A stretch of DNA of 64,000 nt from Nostoc sp. C052 (lineage in GTDB: Bacteria; Cyanobacteriota; Cyanobacteriia; Cyanobacteriales; Nostocaceae). The position numbers and the translations under genes are program-made. The notes under the pieces were generated by a model. It made no database searches, was not told where the DNA came from, and saw nothing but the letters and a program-made list of their open reading frames with translations. The DNA lies in the NCBI RefSeq assembly GCF_013393905.1, contig NZ_CP040272.1, forward strand, positions 5,576,001-5,640,000, given 5' to 3'. This document shows, one piece after another, positions 7,818-16,317 of the stretch (its first letter is position 1; each line of letters begins with the position of its first letter).

Positions 7818-9455
7818 TTATGACACCTCCAATGGTGTTGGTGTACCAGATGTGGAAAGAGAAAGAGCGATCGCTGTTTGAATGAATCCTTTAAATAAGG
7901 GATGAGGGGTACTAGGGCGTGATTGAAATTCTGGATGAAATTGACAAGCAAGAAAGAATGGGTGCTTGGGTAGTTCCACAATTTCAACTAAGCGTCCATC
8001 AGGAGAAGTACCACTGATCACATAGCCAGACTTTAACAACAAATCGCGGTAATCGTTGTTGAACTCATATCGATGTCGATGTCGTTCATAAATCACATCT
8101 TCTTGGTAGAGCTTGAAAGCTAAAGTATCAGGGAGAACACGACAAGGGTATAGTCCCAAGCGCATTGTACCCCCTAAATCCACTACTTCTTGCTGTCCTG
8201 GCAATAAATTAATTACGGGATCAATTGTATAAGGGTCAAATTCAGCACTGTTAGCACCTGTTAATCCCCCTACGTGCCTTGCCCATTCAATCACAGAACA
8301 TTGCATACCCAGGCATAAACCCAAAAAGGGGATTTGGCGATCGCGCGCGTATTTAATCGCGGCAATTTTGCCATCCACTCCCCGAACCCCGAAACCTCCT
8401 GGCACAACTATGCCATCGACACCCTCAAGATAATTTTCGGCTGGTTCACCTTCCAAGTCTTCTGAGTTTATCCAACGGAGACGCAGTTTGCCATAAGTCG
8501 AGATTGCCGCATGGTTCAGCGCTTCCACTACAGATAGGTAGGCATCACTTAACTGTACATATTTACCGACAATAGCAATTTCTACCTCGTGCTTGGGACT
8601 ATGTAACCGTTGTACCAAGGTTTGCCACTGCGTCAAATCTGGTTTACGTTGTTCCATTTGCAGCAAGTTCAGCACTTGTTCTGCCATGCCTTCCCGTTCC
8701 AGATTTAGCGGTACTTCATAGATACTCTTGGCATCTTGGGAAGTGATGACGCATTCTTCAGGGACATCACAAAATCCCGATAATTTCTGTTTTAATCCTT
8801 TGGGTAAGGGGCGATCGCTGCGACAAACTAAAATATCTGGTTGAATACCAATGGATCTCAGTTCTTTAACTGAATGTTGTGTCGGTTTAGTTTTCATTTC
8901 ACCCGCCGAGGCAATCCACGGTACTAGCGTGACGTGCATATACAGCACATTCTGCCGTCCCACCTCTTTACGGAACTGGCGAATTGCTTCCAAAAACGGC
9001 AGTGATTCAATATCTCCCACCGTCCCGCCGATTTCTGTAATTACTACAGATGGATTTGTACTTTTAGCAACTCGCAGAATCCGATCTTTAATTTCATTGG
9101 TAATATGAGGAATTACCTGGACAGTACCGCCATTGTAGTCTCCACGCCGCTCTTTATTGATGACTGCCTGGTAAATTGAGCCAGTAGTGACACAGTTCAA
9201 CCGCGACATCGAGGTATCGGTAAAGCGTTCGTAATGCCCCAAGTCTAAATCTGTCTCAGCACCATCCTGGGTAACGAAGACTTCCCCGTGTTGAAAGGGA
9301 CTCATCGTACCAGGATCGATATTAATATAAGGGTCGAGTTTGAGAATCGACACCGAATATTCGCGCGACTTGAGCAAACGCCCTAGACTTGCTGCTACAA
9401 TGCCCTTACCAATACTGGAAACAACGCCTCCAGTAACAAAGATAAACTTAGTCAT
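7818..9455 (-). CDS. pyrG: CTP synthase
   Basis: This enzyme makes CTP from UTP, ATP and glutamine. The N-terminal synthetase domain opens with TKFIFVTGGVVSSIGKG (P-loop) and contains DPYINIDPGTMSPFQHGEV. The C-terminal class-I amidotransferase has PGGFGVRG, the nucleophile Cys in GLCLGMQCSV, and the closing FLACQFHPEFQSRP with its His and Glu. Length is 545 aa from ATG 9455. An in-frame TTG at 9476 would add seven residues, but the family begins at MTKFIFVTGG. It is divergent from the amidase gene with 84 bp between starts. Confidence 0.96.
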   Translation of the reverse strand: MTKFIFVTGGVVSSIGKGIVAASLGRLLKSREYSVSILKLDPYINIDPGTMSPFQHGEVFVTQDGAETDLDLGHYERFTDTSMSRLNCVTTGSIYQAVINKERRGDYNGGTVQVIPHITNEIKDRILRVAKSTNPSVVITEIGGTVGDIESLPFLEAIRQFRKEVGRQNVLYMHVTLVPWIASAGEMKTKPTQHSVKELRSIGIQPDILVCRSDRPLPKGLKQKLSGFCDVPEECVITSQDAKSIYEVPLNLEREGMAEQVLNLLQMEQRKPDLTQWQTLVQRLHSPKHEVEIAIVGKYVQLSDAYLSVVEALNHAAISTYGKLRLRWINSEDLEGEPAENYLEGVDGIVVPGGFGVRGVDGKIAAIKYARDRQIPFLGLCLGMQCSVIEWARHVGGLTGANSAEFDPYTIDPVINLLPGQQEVVDLGGTMRLGLYPCRVLPDTLAFKLYQEDVIYERHRHRYEFNNDYRDLLLKSGYVISGTSPDGRLVEIVELPKHPFFLACQFHPEFQSRPSTPHPLFKGFIQTAIALSLSTSGTPTPLEVS

Positions 9456-9539
9456 AGTAGTTTGAATTTCTAACAACTTCTAAAAATACATCCCGTCATT
9501 GTGCCACAGTTATTGTGGTGTAATCTTCTGTGATTTGCT

Positions 9540-11294
9540 GTGAAAAAACTTCTAGGATTAGTAATATTAGGCTTTATTCTCTCCTCCTCAATAGCATTGG
9601 CACAGCCATCTCTTATAGTTATTTTTCCCCAGACAAACTACCAGACAAGTGCCCAAAAAATCTTCTTTCTGGGCACTGCACCACCAGATGGTCAGGTTTT
9701 GATCAATAGTAAGCCAATTACCCGCAGCAAAGCTGGTCATTTTTCCCCTAGTTTCCCCTTGCAGTTGGGGGAGAATCTTTTTACTGTGCGTCGCCAGAAT
9801 CAAGAACTTAAGATTAAGGTGATCAGGCTGAACGATAGCCCGGAACTACCACAGGGGGTAGCCTTTGCGAAAGATTCCCTGACTCCCGCAGTTGACATTG
9901 CCAGATTACCAGGAGAAGTAATTTGTTTTAGTGCGATCGCACCCCCTAACGCTAATGTCTCTGTAACCCTGGCTAATCAAACTATTACCCTTTCACCCCA
10001 ACCCGAACAGGCACAGCTACCAAGTAATTTGGCAGCTTTGACAGGGCAAAATCAGCCTCATGCCCAGTCTAGCGTAGGCAACTATCAAGGTTGCACCACA
10101 GTGGCAACAGCCGCCGATTTGGGAAAACCTCAATTTCAACTGATCCTTGATGGCAAGACGATAACTCAACCCGGATCTGGTAAGATTGAAATCCTCTCAA
10201 GATCGCAGTTGCCAATTTCTGAAGTTACAGTAGAGTCAGGCGTTGCTCGTACTGGCCCTAGCACCGATTATTCTCGACTTACACCACTGCCCAAAGGCAC
10301 ACGCGCAACGGTTACAGGTAGGGAAGGTGAATGGTTGCGCCTAGATTATGGCGCTTGGATTAATAGTAAAGAAACCCGCATTTTACCTGGTGCAGTTCCG
10401 CCACAAACAATAATTCGCAGTGTCGGATACCGTCAACTCCCTAGTGCGACAGAGATAGTTTTCCCTTTGCAAGTTCCCGTACCCGTGAGCGTACAACAAA
10501 GTGAGCAAACTCTCGCTCTCACTCTCTACAATACCACTGCCCAAACAGACATAATTCGCCTGGATGATAACCCCCTAATTTATCGCCTAGACTGGCAACA
10601 GGAAGCCCCAGGACAAGTAAAATACACCTTTAACCTCAAAAAAGCTCAACAGTGGGGATATAAGCTGAGATACGACGGCACAACCCTGGTTTTGGCTTTG
10701 CGTCATCCACCTAAAATTGGGAACACAAGACGCAAGCCTTTAGCTAATTTCAAGATTGTACTAGATCCAGGGCATGGAGGTAAAGAAACTGGTGCCAGTG
10801 GCCCAACTGGATATTTAGAAAAAGATGTAAATTTGGTGGTATCTAGGTTGCTGCGGGACGATTTGGTGAAGCGAGGAGCAACAGTAGTGATGACGCGGGA
10901 AGACGATCGCGAAGTTTCTTTAGTAGAACGTCAGGCAATTATCAGTCGAGAAGAACCTGCGATCGCACTTTCCATACATCACAATTCCCTACCCGATGAT
11001 GGCGATGCCGAAAAAACCAAGGGATTCGGCGCTTTTTGGTATCAACCCCAAGCCCACAACCTCGCAATATTTTTACAGAAATATGTAGTCAAGAAACTCG
11101 GTAGACCTTCCTATGGTGTTTTTTGGGATAACCTGGCGCTGACACGTCCGACAGCTGCGCCATCGGTGTTGCTGGAATTGGGTTTTATGAGCAATCCCGA
11201 TGAATTTGAGCAGGTGGTAAACCCAGAAGAACAGAAGAAAATAGCTGATGCGATCGCTCAGGGGATTACGGAGTGGCTTAGGAGTGTGCAGTAA
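9540..11294 (+). CDS. amiC: N-acetylmuramoyl-L-alanine amidase with SH3 domain
   Basis: This is a periplasmic zinc amidase that cleaves the amide bond between MurNAc and the peptide stem; in Nostocales such AmiC-type enzymes are linked to septal nanopores and cell-cell communication. A signal peptide ends near residue 21 (SIALAQP). A beta-rich N-terminal region, a bacterial SH3 domain (about 229-283, SGVARTGPSTDYSRL) and a further beta domain follow, then Amidase_3 (about 404-582). Zinc and catalytic residues are seen in DPGHGG, LEKDVN, SIHHN and LLELGFMSN. The start is GTG. The exact amiC paralogue is not certain. Confidence 0.88.
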   Translation: MKKLLGLVILGFILSSSIALAQPSLIVIFPQTNYQTSAQKIFFLGTAPPDGQVLINSKPITRSKAGHFSPSFPLQLGENLFTVRRQNQELKIKVIRLNDSPELPQGVAFAKDSLTPAVDIARLPGEVICFSAIAPPNANVSVTLANQTITLSPQPEQAQLPSNLAALTGQNQPHAQSSVGNYQGCTTVATAADLGKPQFQLILDGKTITQPGSGKIEILSRSQLPISEVTVESGVARTGPSTDYSRLTPLPKGTRATVTGREGEWLRLDYGAWINSKETRILPGAVPPQTIIRSVGYRQLPSATEIVFPLQVPVPVSVQQSEQTLALTLYNTTAQTDIIRLDDNPLIYRLDWQQEAPGQVKYTFNLKKAQQWGYKLRYDGTTLVLALRHPPKIGNTRRKPLANFKIVLDPGHGGKETGASGPTGYLEKDVNLVVSRLLRDDLVKRGATVVMTREDDREVSLVERQAIISREEPAIALSIHHNSLPDDGDAEKTKGFGAFWYQPQAHNLAIFLQKYVVKKLGRPSYGVFWDNLALTRPTAAPSVLLELGFMSNPDEFEQVVNPEEQKKIADAIAQGITEWLRSVQ

Positions 11295-11476
11295 ATTTGG
11301 GGGTACTTTACCCTCATTGTATTTGGTGGAGTGCGATCGCCTTGAAACATTAATAGCTATTCTAAATTTGCGATCACCTATCTCTAATCGTAATAGAATG
11401 TAATGGGTTATACTCTTGATTTGGCAGTATATAAATCAAGTAAAATGAAAGTTTAGTGGTTCCTGCGAGGTGTTCG

Positions 11477-11887
11477 ATGACTATCTTTGACCGCCGCCGT
11501 CAACTTCAACAACAGATTGCTCAACTTCCAGATGACCAACTGACTCAGGTTGAGCAATATCTAGCATTTCTTGGTTTTCAGAAAACAGTTCCATCTCAAT
11601 CAGAAGTGACCAAATCACCTTCCACTGGAGCTTCGATTCTGGCATCTTTAGAGCAAGCACATACTCCGCCCGATTCTCCTCTGGAAGATGAGACTTTAGC
11701 ACAACCACCTGAAGATTTTGCTGCTAAGATCGCTGAAATCAAACAACGTGGCGATCGCTCTCAATCTATTATCCGACGAGGTTCTACAGGTGAAGATTTG
11801 CTCAAATTTGCTGGTACTTGGCATGGAGACGACCTAGAGGAGTGCCTAGCATTTCTTGATGCAACTCGCTCAAAAGCGAAGTTTTAA
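11477..11887 (+). CDS. VapB-like antitoxin
   Basis: The small acidic protein has an N-terminal helix (RRQLQQQIAQLPDDQLTQVEQYLAFLG) and the C-terminal block LLKFAGTWHGDDLEECLAFLD, which resembles toxin-binding tails of antitoxins paired with PIN toxins. ATG 11477 is chosen because GAGG lies 6 nt upstream; a GTG at 11456 would add seven residues. Twelve bp after the stop comes the start of a PIN toxin gene that is broken. The antitoxin probably survives without its toxin. The family assignment is by pattern, not alignment. Confidence 0.65.
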   Translation: MTIFDRRRQLQQQIAQLPDDQLTQVEQYLAFLGFQKTVPSQSEVTKSPSTGASILASLEQAHTPPDSPLEDETLAQPPEDFAAKIAEIKQRGDRSQSIIRRGSTGEDLLKFAGTWHGDDLEECLAFLDATRSKAKF

Positions 11888-11898
11888 GCCAATAATTT

Positions 11899-12009
11899 AT
11901 GTATTTGCTGGATACCAATCACTTTAGTTATCTCATTAACAACAATCCTCAAGTTGTCGCAACTGCTCAAAGCTATGCTCAAGCCCTAAATTTTAAATTT
12001 TTTCTTTAA
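11899..12009 (+). pseudogene. Truncated PIN-domain toxin (VapC-like), 36 aa remnant
   Basis: The frame begins MYLLDTNHFSYLINNNPQV, the classic first strand and catalytic Asp (LLDTN) of PIN ribonucleases, then stops at 12009 after about 36 residues, where a full protein has about 130. The remnant follows the antitoxin by 11 bp and its 3' end overlaps the converging gene at 11986-12321, so the rest of the toxin has been replaced by unrelated DNA. Confidence 0.7.
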
Positions 12010-12321
12010 AATTTCCCTAAGTATCTGGTTCGCTCGTTCTACGAATTGTTGTTCGGTTTCGTTTTCCTTCGGCTTGCCTATTTTTTCGCTCAGAGAAGAG
12101 ATAACCTCACCACTTGTAGCGTAATTAGCAACCCCTTTACTAAATTCCTCTGCTTTTTGTGTATTGCCAAGTCCTATCGACAATCCAATTGCAGGTAATA
12201 AAGCTTGTTGAATATTAACAGCTATAGTTGTTGAGAGTTCTTGAGTTCTTGAAGATTCTTCCGTAGTGTCAGCATAAGCTAGTTGCTTGAAATTTTTATA
12301 AAAATCCTCAAAATTATTCAT
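11986..12321 (-). CDS. Hypothetical 111-aa soluble protein
   Basis: Not recognised. It is a charged helical protein with a middle hydrophobic stretch (NIQQALLPAIGLSIGLGNTQ) and a lysine-rich end. It lies 25 bp downstream of a 53-aa gene on the same strand, so the two probably form a small operon. Its 3' end overlaps the truncated toxin remnant. Base composition is more AT-rich than the flanking housekeeping genes, which fits acquired DNA. Confidence 0.55.
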   Translation of the reverse strand: MNNFEDFYKNFKQLAYADTTEESSRTQELSTTIAVNIQQALLPAIGLSIGLGNTQKAEEFSKGVANYATSGEVISSLSEKIGKPKENETEQQFVERANQILREILKKKFKI

Positions 12322-12346
12322 TTATCTTGTTCAATATTTTTTGAGT

Positions 12347-12508
12347 TTACTGATTTTTGTAGTACTTATAGTATTGTTTGAAGAATTCTACAAAGCTTGA
12401 GATGACAATCTCAATAATTTTTTCCTTCATCTCAGTTGATAATTCATCCCAAACGGAGAATAGCCAACCTAAAATACCTCCAATAACTGGGATTAAAAAC
12501 CAAAACAT
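12347..12508 (-). CDS. Small membrane peptide, 53 aa
   Basis: The frame runs from ATG at 12508 to TAA at 12347. It begins with a hydrophobic helix with glycines (FWFLIPVIGGILGWLFSVW), continues with an amphipathic, charged part and ends with an aromatic/basic tail (KQYYKYYKNQ). The single predicted membrane span followed by an amphipathic tail resembles small holin- or toxin-like peptides, but no family is recognised. It precedes the 111-aa gene by 25 bp. The ribosome site is weak. Confidence 0.5.
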   Translation of the reverse strand: MFWFLIPVIGGILGWLFSVWDELSTEMKEKIIEIVISSFVEFFKQYYKYYKNQ

Positions 12509-12831
12509 CGACTTTACTCTAAATTAGTATGTGAACTAGAAAAAATATTCTATCCATGATTTAAGTCTCTTTTGGCTATAAACACCTCAGAGAAATCACG
12601 GTTTTAATTTACTAAGGCTTTAGGCAGTATTGGTTCAATCACAGCTATTACTTAGTATTAAGTATGTTTAAAAAATACTTAGTTGTGTTAAATATCTTGA
12701 TTTAAGTTTTAAATTAATTCAGATAAATCACTCTAGGTGTATAGAAAAGTTTTATGCCACAAATATCTTATACCAATTTAATATGAAGCTGCATATAATA
12801 GAGAAAACAAACTCGATAAATTAAAAGAACC

Positions 12832-13892
12832 ATGAGCCGCCCTTTTGAGATTGAAATCGCAGAGAGCGAAGAAGAACTTAAAAAACGCCTACAAACAGCC
12901 AATTTAGGGAACCAGAAAGAAAAACTTATTATGCTGTGGTGGATAAAAAGCGGGCAGGCCAAGGAGCAGCAAGATATTGGAAAACGCTTGGCTAAAGATA
13001 CATCAACGGTGACAAGGTGGTTACAAAAATATAGATCGGGTGGGCTAGATGAATTATTGAAAATAAAAAAAGCTCCGGGAGCAAAACGGAAAATTTCTGA
13101 AGGAGCGATCGCGGCACTTGAGGAGGAGTTAAAAACAGGAAAAGGCTTTAGTAGCTATGGTGCAATAGTGGAGTGGTTAAAGCAAGAGCAGGGGCAAGAT
13201 ATCGAGTATGCAACGGTTTATGCATTGGTTCGATATCGATTAGGGGCAAAACTAAAAGTACCACGTCCTCAAAGCCATAAGCAGGATGAAAAGTTAGTAT
13301 CTGAGTTTAAAAAAAACTCGGTATCATTCTGAATCGTCTAGAAAAACATCTAGCACCCGGCAAGTGTGTTCGCTACCTGTGCCAGGATGAAACTAGGGTT
13401 GGCCTCAAAACTCTCACAGGCAAAGTGATTACTGCTTCAGGCGTTAAACCTACTGTTAAGGTGAAATGGCCTAGAGATAACTTTTGGATTTATGGTGCTA
13501 TTGAACCATTAACTGGAGATCATTTTCTTTATGAGTACCCCAAACTGGATGGCGAGTGTTTTCAACAATTCCTGGACTGGCTATCTGTGCAATTAGGTGG
13601 TGATTACGCTATTTTACAGATTGATCAAGCACCTGCTCATACAAGTTCAAAGATTTGTTGGCCAGAGAATATTATTCCTCTGTTTCAACCAGCATCAGCC
13701 CCTGAACTCAACCCAATTGAGAGACTTTGGCAATTTCTCAAAAAACCTCTTAAAAATCAACTTTTCTCTTCTTTACAAGCTTTACGCGAGCGCATCCAAG
13801 AAATCTTCGACCAACTTACATTTGAGGAAGTAATTTCTGTCTCTTCTTACAACTTTATTTTGGAAGCTTTATTCTATGCAGCTTCATATTAA
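12832..13892 (+). CDS. IS630-family transposase, two frames joined by -1 shift
   Basis: Frame 1 (12832-13332) encodes the helix-turn-helix half (QQDIGKRLAKDTSTVTRWLQKY). The -1 frame continues KKLGIILNRLEKHLAPGK and runs to 13892, holding the DDE catalytic residues: Asp in LCQDETRVG, Asp in LQIDQAPAHTS and Glu in NPIERLWQFLK. At the junction, 13311-13317 reads A AAA AAC, a standard -1 slippery heptamer, so the full product of about 350 aa could be made by programmed frameshifting. Simple inactivation by a one-base change is the alternative. Confidence 0.82.
13311..13317 (+). other. Candidate -1 frameshift site A AAA AAC
   Basis: The heptamer is in the correct phase for frame 1 of the transposase (codons AAA AAA AAC) and lies exactly where the two reading frames overlap; frame 1 ends 15 bp later at TGA 13330-13332. 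A downstream stimulatory structure was not identified. Confidence 0.5.
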
Positions 13893-13958
13893 ATTGGTAT
13901 TAAATAGCTTGACTTAGGTTGCTATTTATTTAAACCCTGTATTAAAGGTAACGAAAAG

Positions 13959-14216
13959 ATGGAAGAAGATAACGGAGCAGTTATTGCAGGTGGTGTTGGT
14001 GCTGCTTTAGGTGCAGCAGGTGGTACTGCTGGAGTAGTTGGTGCAATTTCAGCAGCAGGTAGTGTTACAGGTCTAAGTGCAGCTGGAATCACTTCTGGAT
14101 TAGCGGCTATCGGAGGAGGGACAATGCTAGGAGGTATTGCTGTTACAGTGGCTGCACCAGCAACATTAGCAGTAGTAGTTGGATACGGTGTTTACAGGTT
14201 GTGGAGATCGCATTGA
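13959..14216 (+). CDS. Gly/Ala-rich hydrophobic small protein, 85 aa
   Basis: After a short acidic start (MEEDNG) almost the whole protein is glycine, alanine and valine, with repeated small-residue spacing (GGVGAALGAAGGTAG, GLAAIGGGTMLGG) like glycine zippers, then a valine-rich helix and a basic aromatic end (YGVYRLWRSH). This composition is typical of pore-forming or bacteriocin-like membrane peptides, but no family is recognised. AAGGTAACG precedes ATG. It lies 61 bp beyond the IS630 end, so its upstream region may have been altered by the insertion. Confidence 0.6.
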   Translation: MEEDNGAVIAGGVGAALGAAGGTAGVVGAISAAGSVTGLSAAGITSGLAAIGGGTMLGGIAVTVAAPATLAVVVGYGVYRLWRSH

Positions 14217-14402
14217 TAATAAAGTCCCGAATTACCGAAAGGTTCTCACGTTAGAAACAGCGGTCGCTCCACCACTGATACAAATGTGGGAAATGCGATC
14301 GCTCTCCCAACTCCCACAGAATCAAACATTACTCTCTAACCTCTGTAGCTTCTGCTCTACAATGAAGTGAAGAATCTAGCAGCTTAAAGAGGGGATTTAT
14401 TT

Positions 14403-14675
14403 ATGTCCCACCCGACGCTCAGTAGCCAAGAAGTCGCCCGACGTGGAAAGGAACTCTATCAAAAAAGTATCCGTGCCAAAGTTGAGACACAAGAGAACAT
14501 TGGCAAAATTATCTCGATTAATGTTGAAACAGGAGATTATGAAATCGGTGATGATTTAGTCGAAACGAGTCTTCGATTACGATCCAAGCAAACCGATGCA
14601 GCACTTTGAGGAGAAAGAATTGGTTTTGATGCCGTTTATGCAGTTGGTGGTACATTACTCAGGACAGCAGAGTGA
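14403..14675 (+). pseudogene. Small protein interrupted by an in-frame TGA, 90 codons
   Basis: The first 68 codons encode a helical then strand-rich small protein (VARRGKELYQKSIRAKVE, NIGKIISINVETGDYEIGDD) of the type often found near toxins and nuclease genes in cyanobacteria. At 14607-14609 there is TGA, yet the same frame continues with protein-like sequence GERIGFDAVYAVGGTLLRTAE to a second TGA at 14673. A single TGG-to-TGA change would explain it. The 68-aa product may still be made from ATG 14403. No partner gene is recognisable downstream. Confidence 0.62.
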
Positions 14676-14771
14676 TACACGGGACTTTACTTTGCGATCG
14701 CTCCACTGCCAAAACCAAAAGATGGAGCCATGCAGAACATAGCAAAAACAGCCCTCAATTTATTGAAAGGT

Positions 14772-14798
14772 GCGTTGGCGTAGCCCGTCGTAGACATT
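14772..14798. repeat. 27-bp dispersed repeat, intergenic copy
   Basis: The unit carries GCGTTGGCGTAGCCCGTCG and matches, in the opposite orientation, the copy inside cas6 (55910-55936) with three differences. A third copy is at 16870-16896. Confidence 0.65.
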
Positions 14799-14806
14799 GT
14801 GGATTT

Positions 14807-14844
14807 GCTTACTACGGTGAAGCTAGTTGAAGTCTGTAGTAAGC
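14807..14844. repeat. Inverted repeat, possible terminator
   Basis: GCTTACTAC (14807-14815) pairs perfectly with GTAGTAAGC (14836-14844) and is followed by TTTTG on the plus strand. It may end transcription from the small broken gene upstream; the U-run is short, so this is tentative. Confidence 0.35.
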
Positions 14845-14893
14845 TTTTGCCTGTGATTACTAAGTTTTTCGGCTTACCATAACTTAGTAAGTA

Positions 14894-15673
14894 TTACTCT
14901 ACATCTGGGTCGATACCCATTGCCCTGAGCCGTTCTGCTAATTGTGCAGCTTTTCGTTCTGCTTGCTCGGCTCTATGCCTTTGCAACTCAGCTTCTTCTT
15001 GACCAATCAGTAACAGATTCCCTTCTAAATCCCACCAGCGCAACCAAAATTGCTCAGGATTATTCAAATAGCTTCCTTGCCATAACCCTATTTCTACTCC
15101 TAAAGGAGGAATTGGGTAGTGACCTCGCCCATTAGGCTGCATTTTGTGGTAGGAAAAATCTACCAGATGATAAACCTCCAGTTTGTCATTACTGATTTCA
15201 TAAATAGCATAGTAGGGAATTCGGATTATTCGCTCATATACCCAGAATTTACCCGGTTTTGCGCCTTCTCGACTACCAGCTAGAGGTAAAGGAGTGACAT
15301 CTCGTTCTTCATCGCCATTACCGCTAGCTAGTTCTACAGCAATCAATGGCGGTATGTATTCCCGCCACAAAACATAGGAGCGACGGTTTTTGCCATCTAG
15401 CCTTGGCGTTACACCAGGGACATAAAACCAATCCGGTGCTGCTGCTCCTTTTTCTGGTGGTTCAGTCTCTCGCCAATAAATACCACAATCTTGACCAATG
15501 CAATACTGTCCATCTGGATGTAGGCGTTGCAAAACTTGAGCAATTGAGTCTGTCAAAATGACGGTTTGGGGATGCTCTTGAAAGTTTTTCACAAACGTAC
15601 CATCCGACTCTGGTAGTTGAGTGTGATCGGGAAACTGAGGCGGTATGCCAATATCGGCAAGTGTTTCACTCAT
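14894..15673 (-). CDS. Uma2-family (DUF820) protein with coiled-coil tail, 259 aa
   Basis: This is the long Uma2 subtype. The nuclease-like domain includes YCIGQDCGIYWRETEPP, AAAPDWFYVPGV and the core LIAVELASGNGDEERD. It continues with WVYERIIRIPYYAIYEI and ends with an alanine/glutamate-rich coiled coil (EEAELQRHRAEQAERKAAQLAERL). The metal-site Asp and Glu appear conserved. The biochemical role of the family is unsettled. No partner gene is adjacent. It is distinct in length and sequence from the shorter Uma2 protein at 6654-7217. Confidence 0.83.
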   Translation of the reverse strand: MSETLADIGIPPQFPDHTQLPESDGTFVKNFQEHPQTVILTDSIAQVLQRLHPDGQYCIGQDCGIYWRETEPPEKGAAAPDWFYVPGVTPRLDGKNRRSYVLWREYIPPLIAVELASGNGDEERDVTPLPLAGSREGAKPGKFWVYERIIRIPYYAIYEISNDKLEVYHLVDFSYHKMQPNGRGHYPIPPLGVEIGLWQGSYLNNPEQFWLRWWDLEGNLLLIGQEEAELQRHRAEQAERKAAQLAERLRAMGIDPDVE

Positions 15674-15836
15674 ACTTTGAAAAGTATTGCAGCTATTTAT
15701 TTAGTGTTTGACGCTTCCCATAAGGTGTTACGAGCTAGTATAACACCTTGCTCTGTCTTGATTTCAGTGCTTTTACCCTGCCAGAACCCCTTTGATTGCG
15801 GATAGAAATATATGAAATCTTATATTTTGAAACTGT

Positions 15837-16214
15837 ATGTATTTTAAGTTAGGCGGTATGGTGGGAGCGATCGCTATTTTATTGAGTAATGGTAGTGCAA
15901 TAGCCCAAGATACACAAAGGTATATCACTGTAGGGCATGATCAATTAGGAAATAGTGTAGCTCTGGATACAAAAACTATTAAGGGCACCACATATAAGCT
16001 TTACGGAATCTATGGAGATGGCATCTTTGAAACTACCTTTGATGCTTCGTGCAAAGAATCGCGGCTTTTTCGGAATCGTATTGCCATTTATAGCTCAGAT
16101 GGACAGCTACTTCAAGACGATCAGCAGAAAGGAGAAATACCTTTTGTAGCCGATTCTTCACCAGGCAAAGGAATGCAAATTGTTTGTCAAAAGATTGGTG
16201 CCCGTGGTTGGTAG
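15837..16214 (+). CDS. Small secreted hypothetical protein, 125 aa
   Basis: A signal peptide (GGMVGAIAILLSNGSAIAQ) is cut near AIAQ-D. The mature part of about 100 residues alternates strands and turns (YITVGHDQLGNSVALDT, YKLYGIYGDGIFETTFDASC) and contains two Cys that could form a disulfide. An internal ATG at 15858 has AGGCGG just upstream and is an equally good start. Function unknown; similar small exported proteins are common in Nostocales. Confidence 0.62.
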   Translation: MYFKLGGMVGAIAILLSNGSAIAQDTQRYITVGHDQLGNSVALDTKTIKGTTYKLYGIYGDGIFETTFDASCKESRLFRNRIAIYSSDGQLLQDDQQKGEIPFVADSSPGKGMQIVCQKIGARGW

Positions 16215-16317
16215 GTTAAGTAGGGAGTGGGGAGTAGGCGGATAAGGGAGCAGGGAGAAGAATTTTCCCCTCCGCCCCCCTGCCTCTTTTCAATGCCCCA
16301 TGCCCACATAGAAAATA

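Larger units (their letters stand above)
12773..13897 (+). mobile_element. IS630/Tc1-type insertion sequence, 1.1 kb
   Basis: The terminal inverted repeats are CCAATTTAATATGAAGCTGC on the left (from 12773) and its complement on the right (ending 13897). Both ends are flanked by TA (12771-12772 and 13898-13899), as expected for IS630/mariner elements that duplicate TA. The element carries one transposase gene in two frames. The ends are almost identical, so insertion may be recent. It separates the minus-strand 53/111-aa pair from the plus-strand 85-aa gene. Confidence 0.88.

Noticed and set aside
13597..13833. Additional plus-strand frame inside the transposase
   Set aside because: Lies out of frame with the DDE domain and encodes no recognisable sequence.
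14179..14370. 63-codon frame after the glycine-rich peptide gene
   Set aside because: Begins inside the 85-aa gene in another frame, no ribosome site, composition not protein-like.
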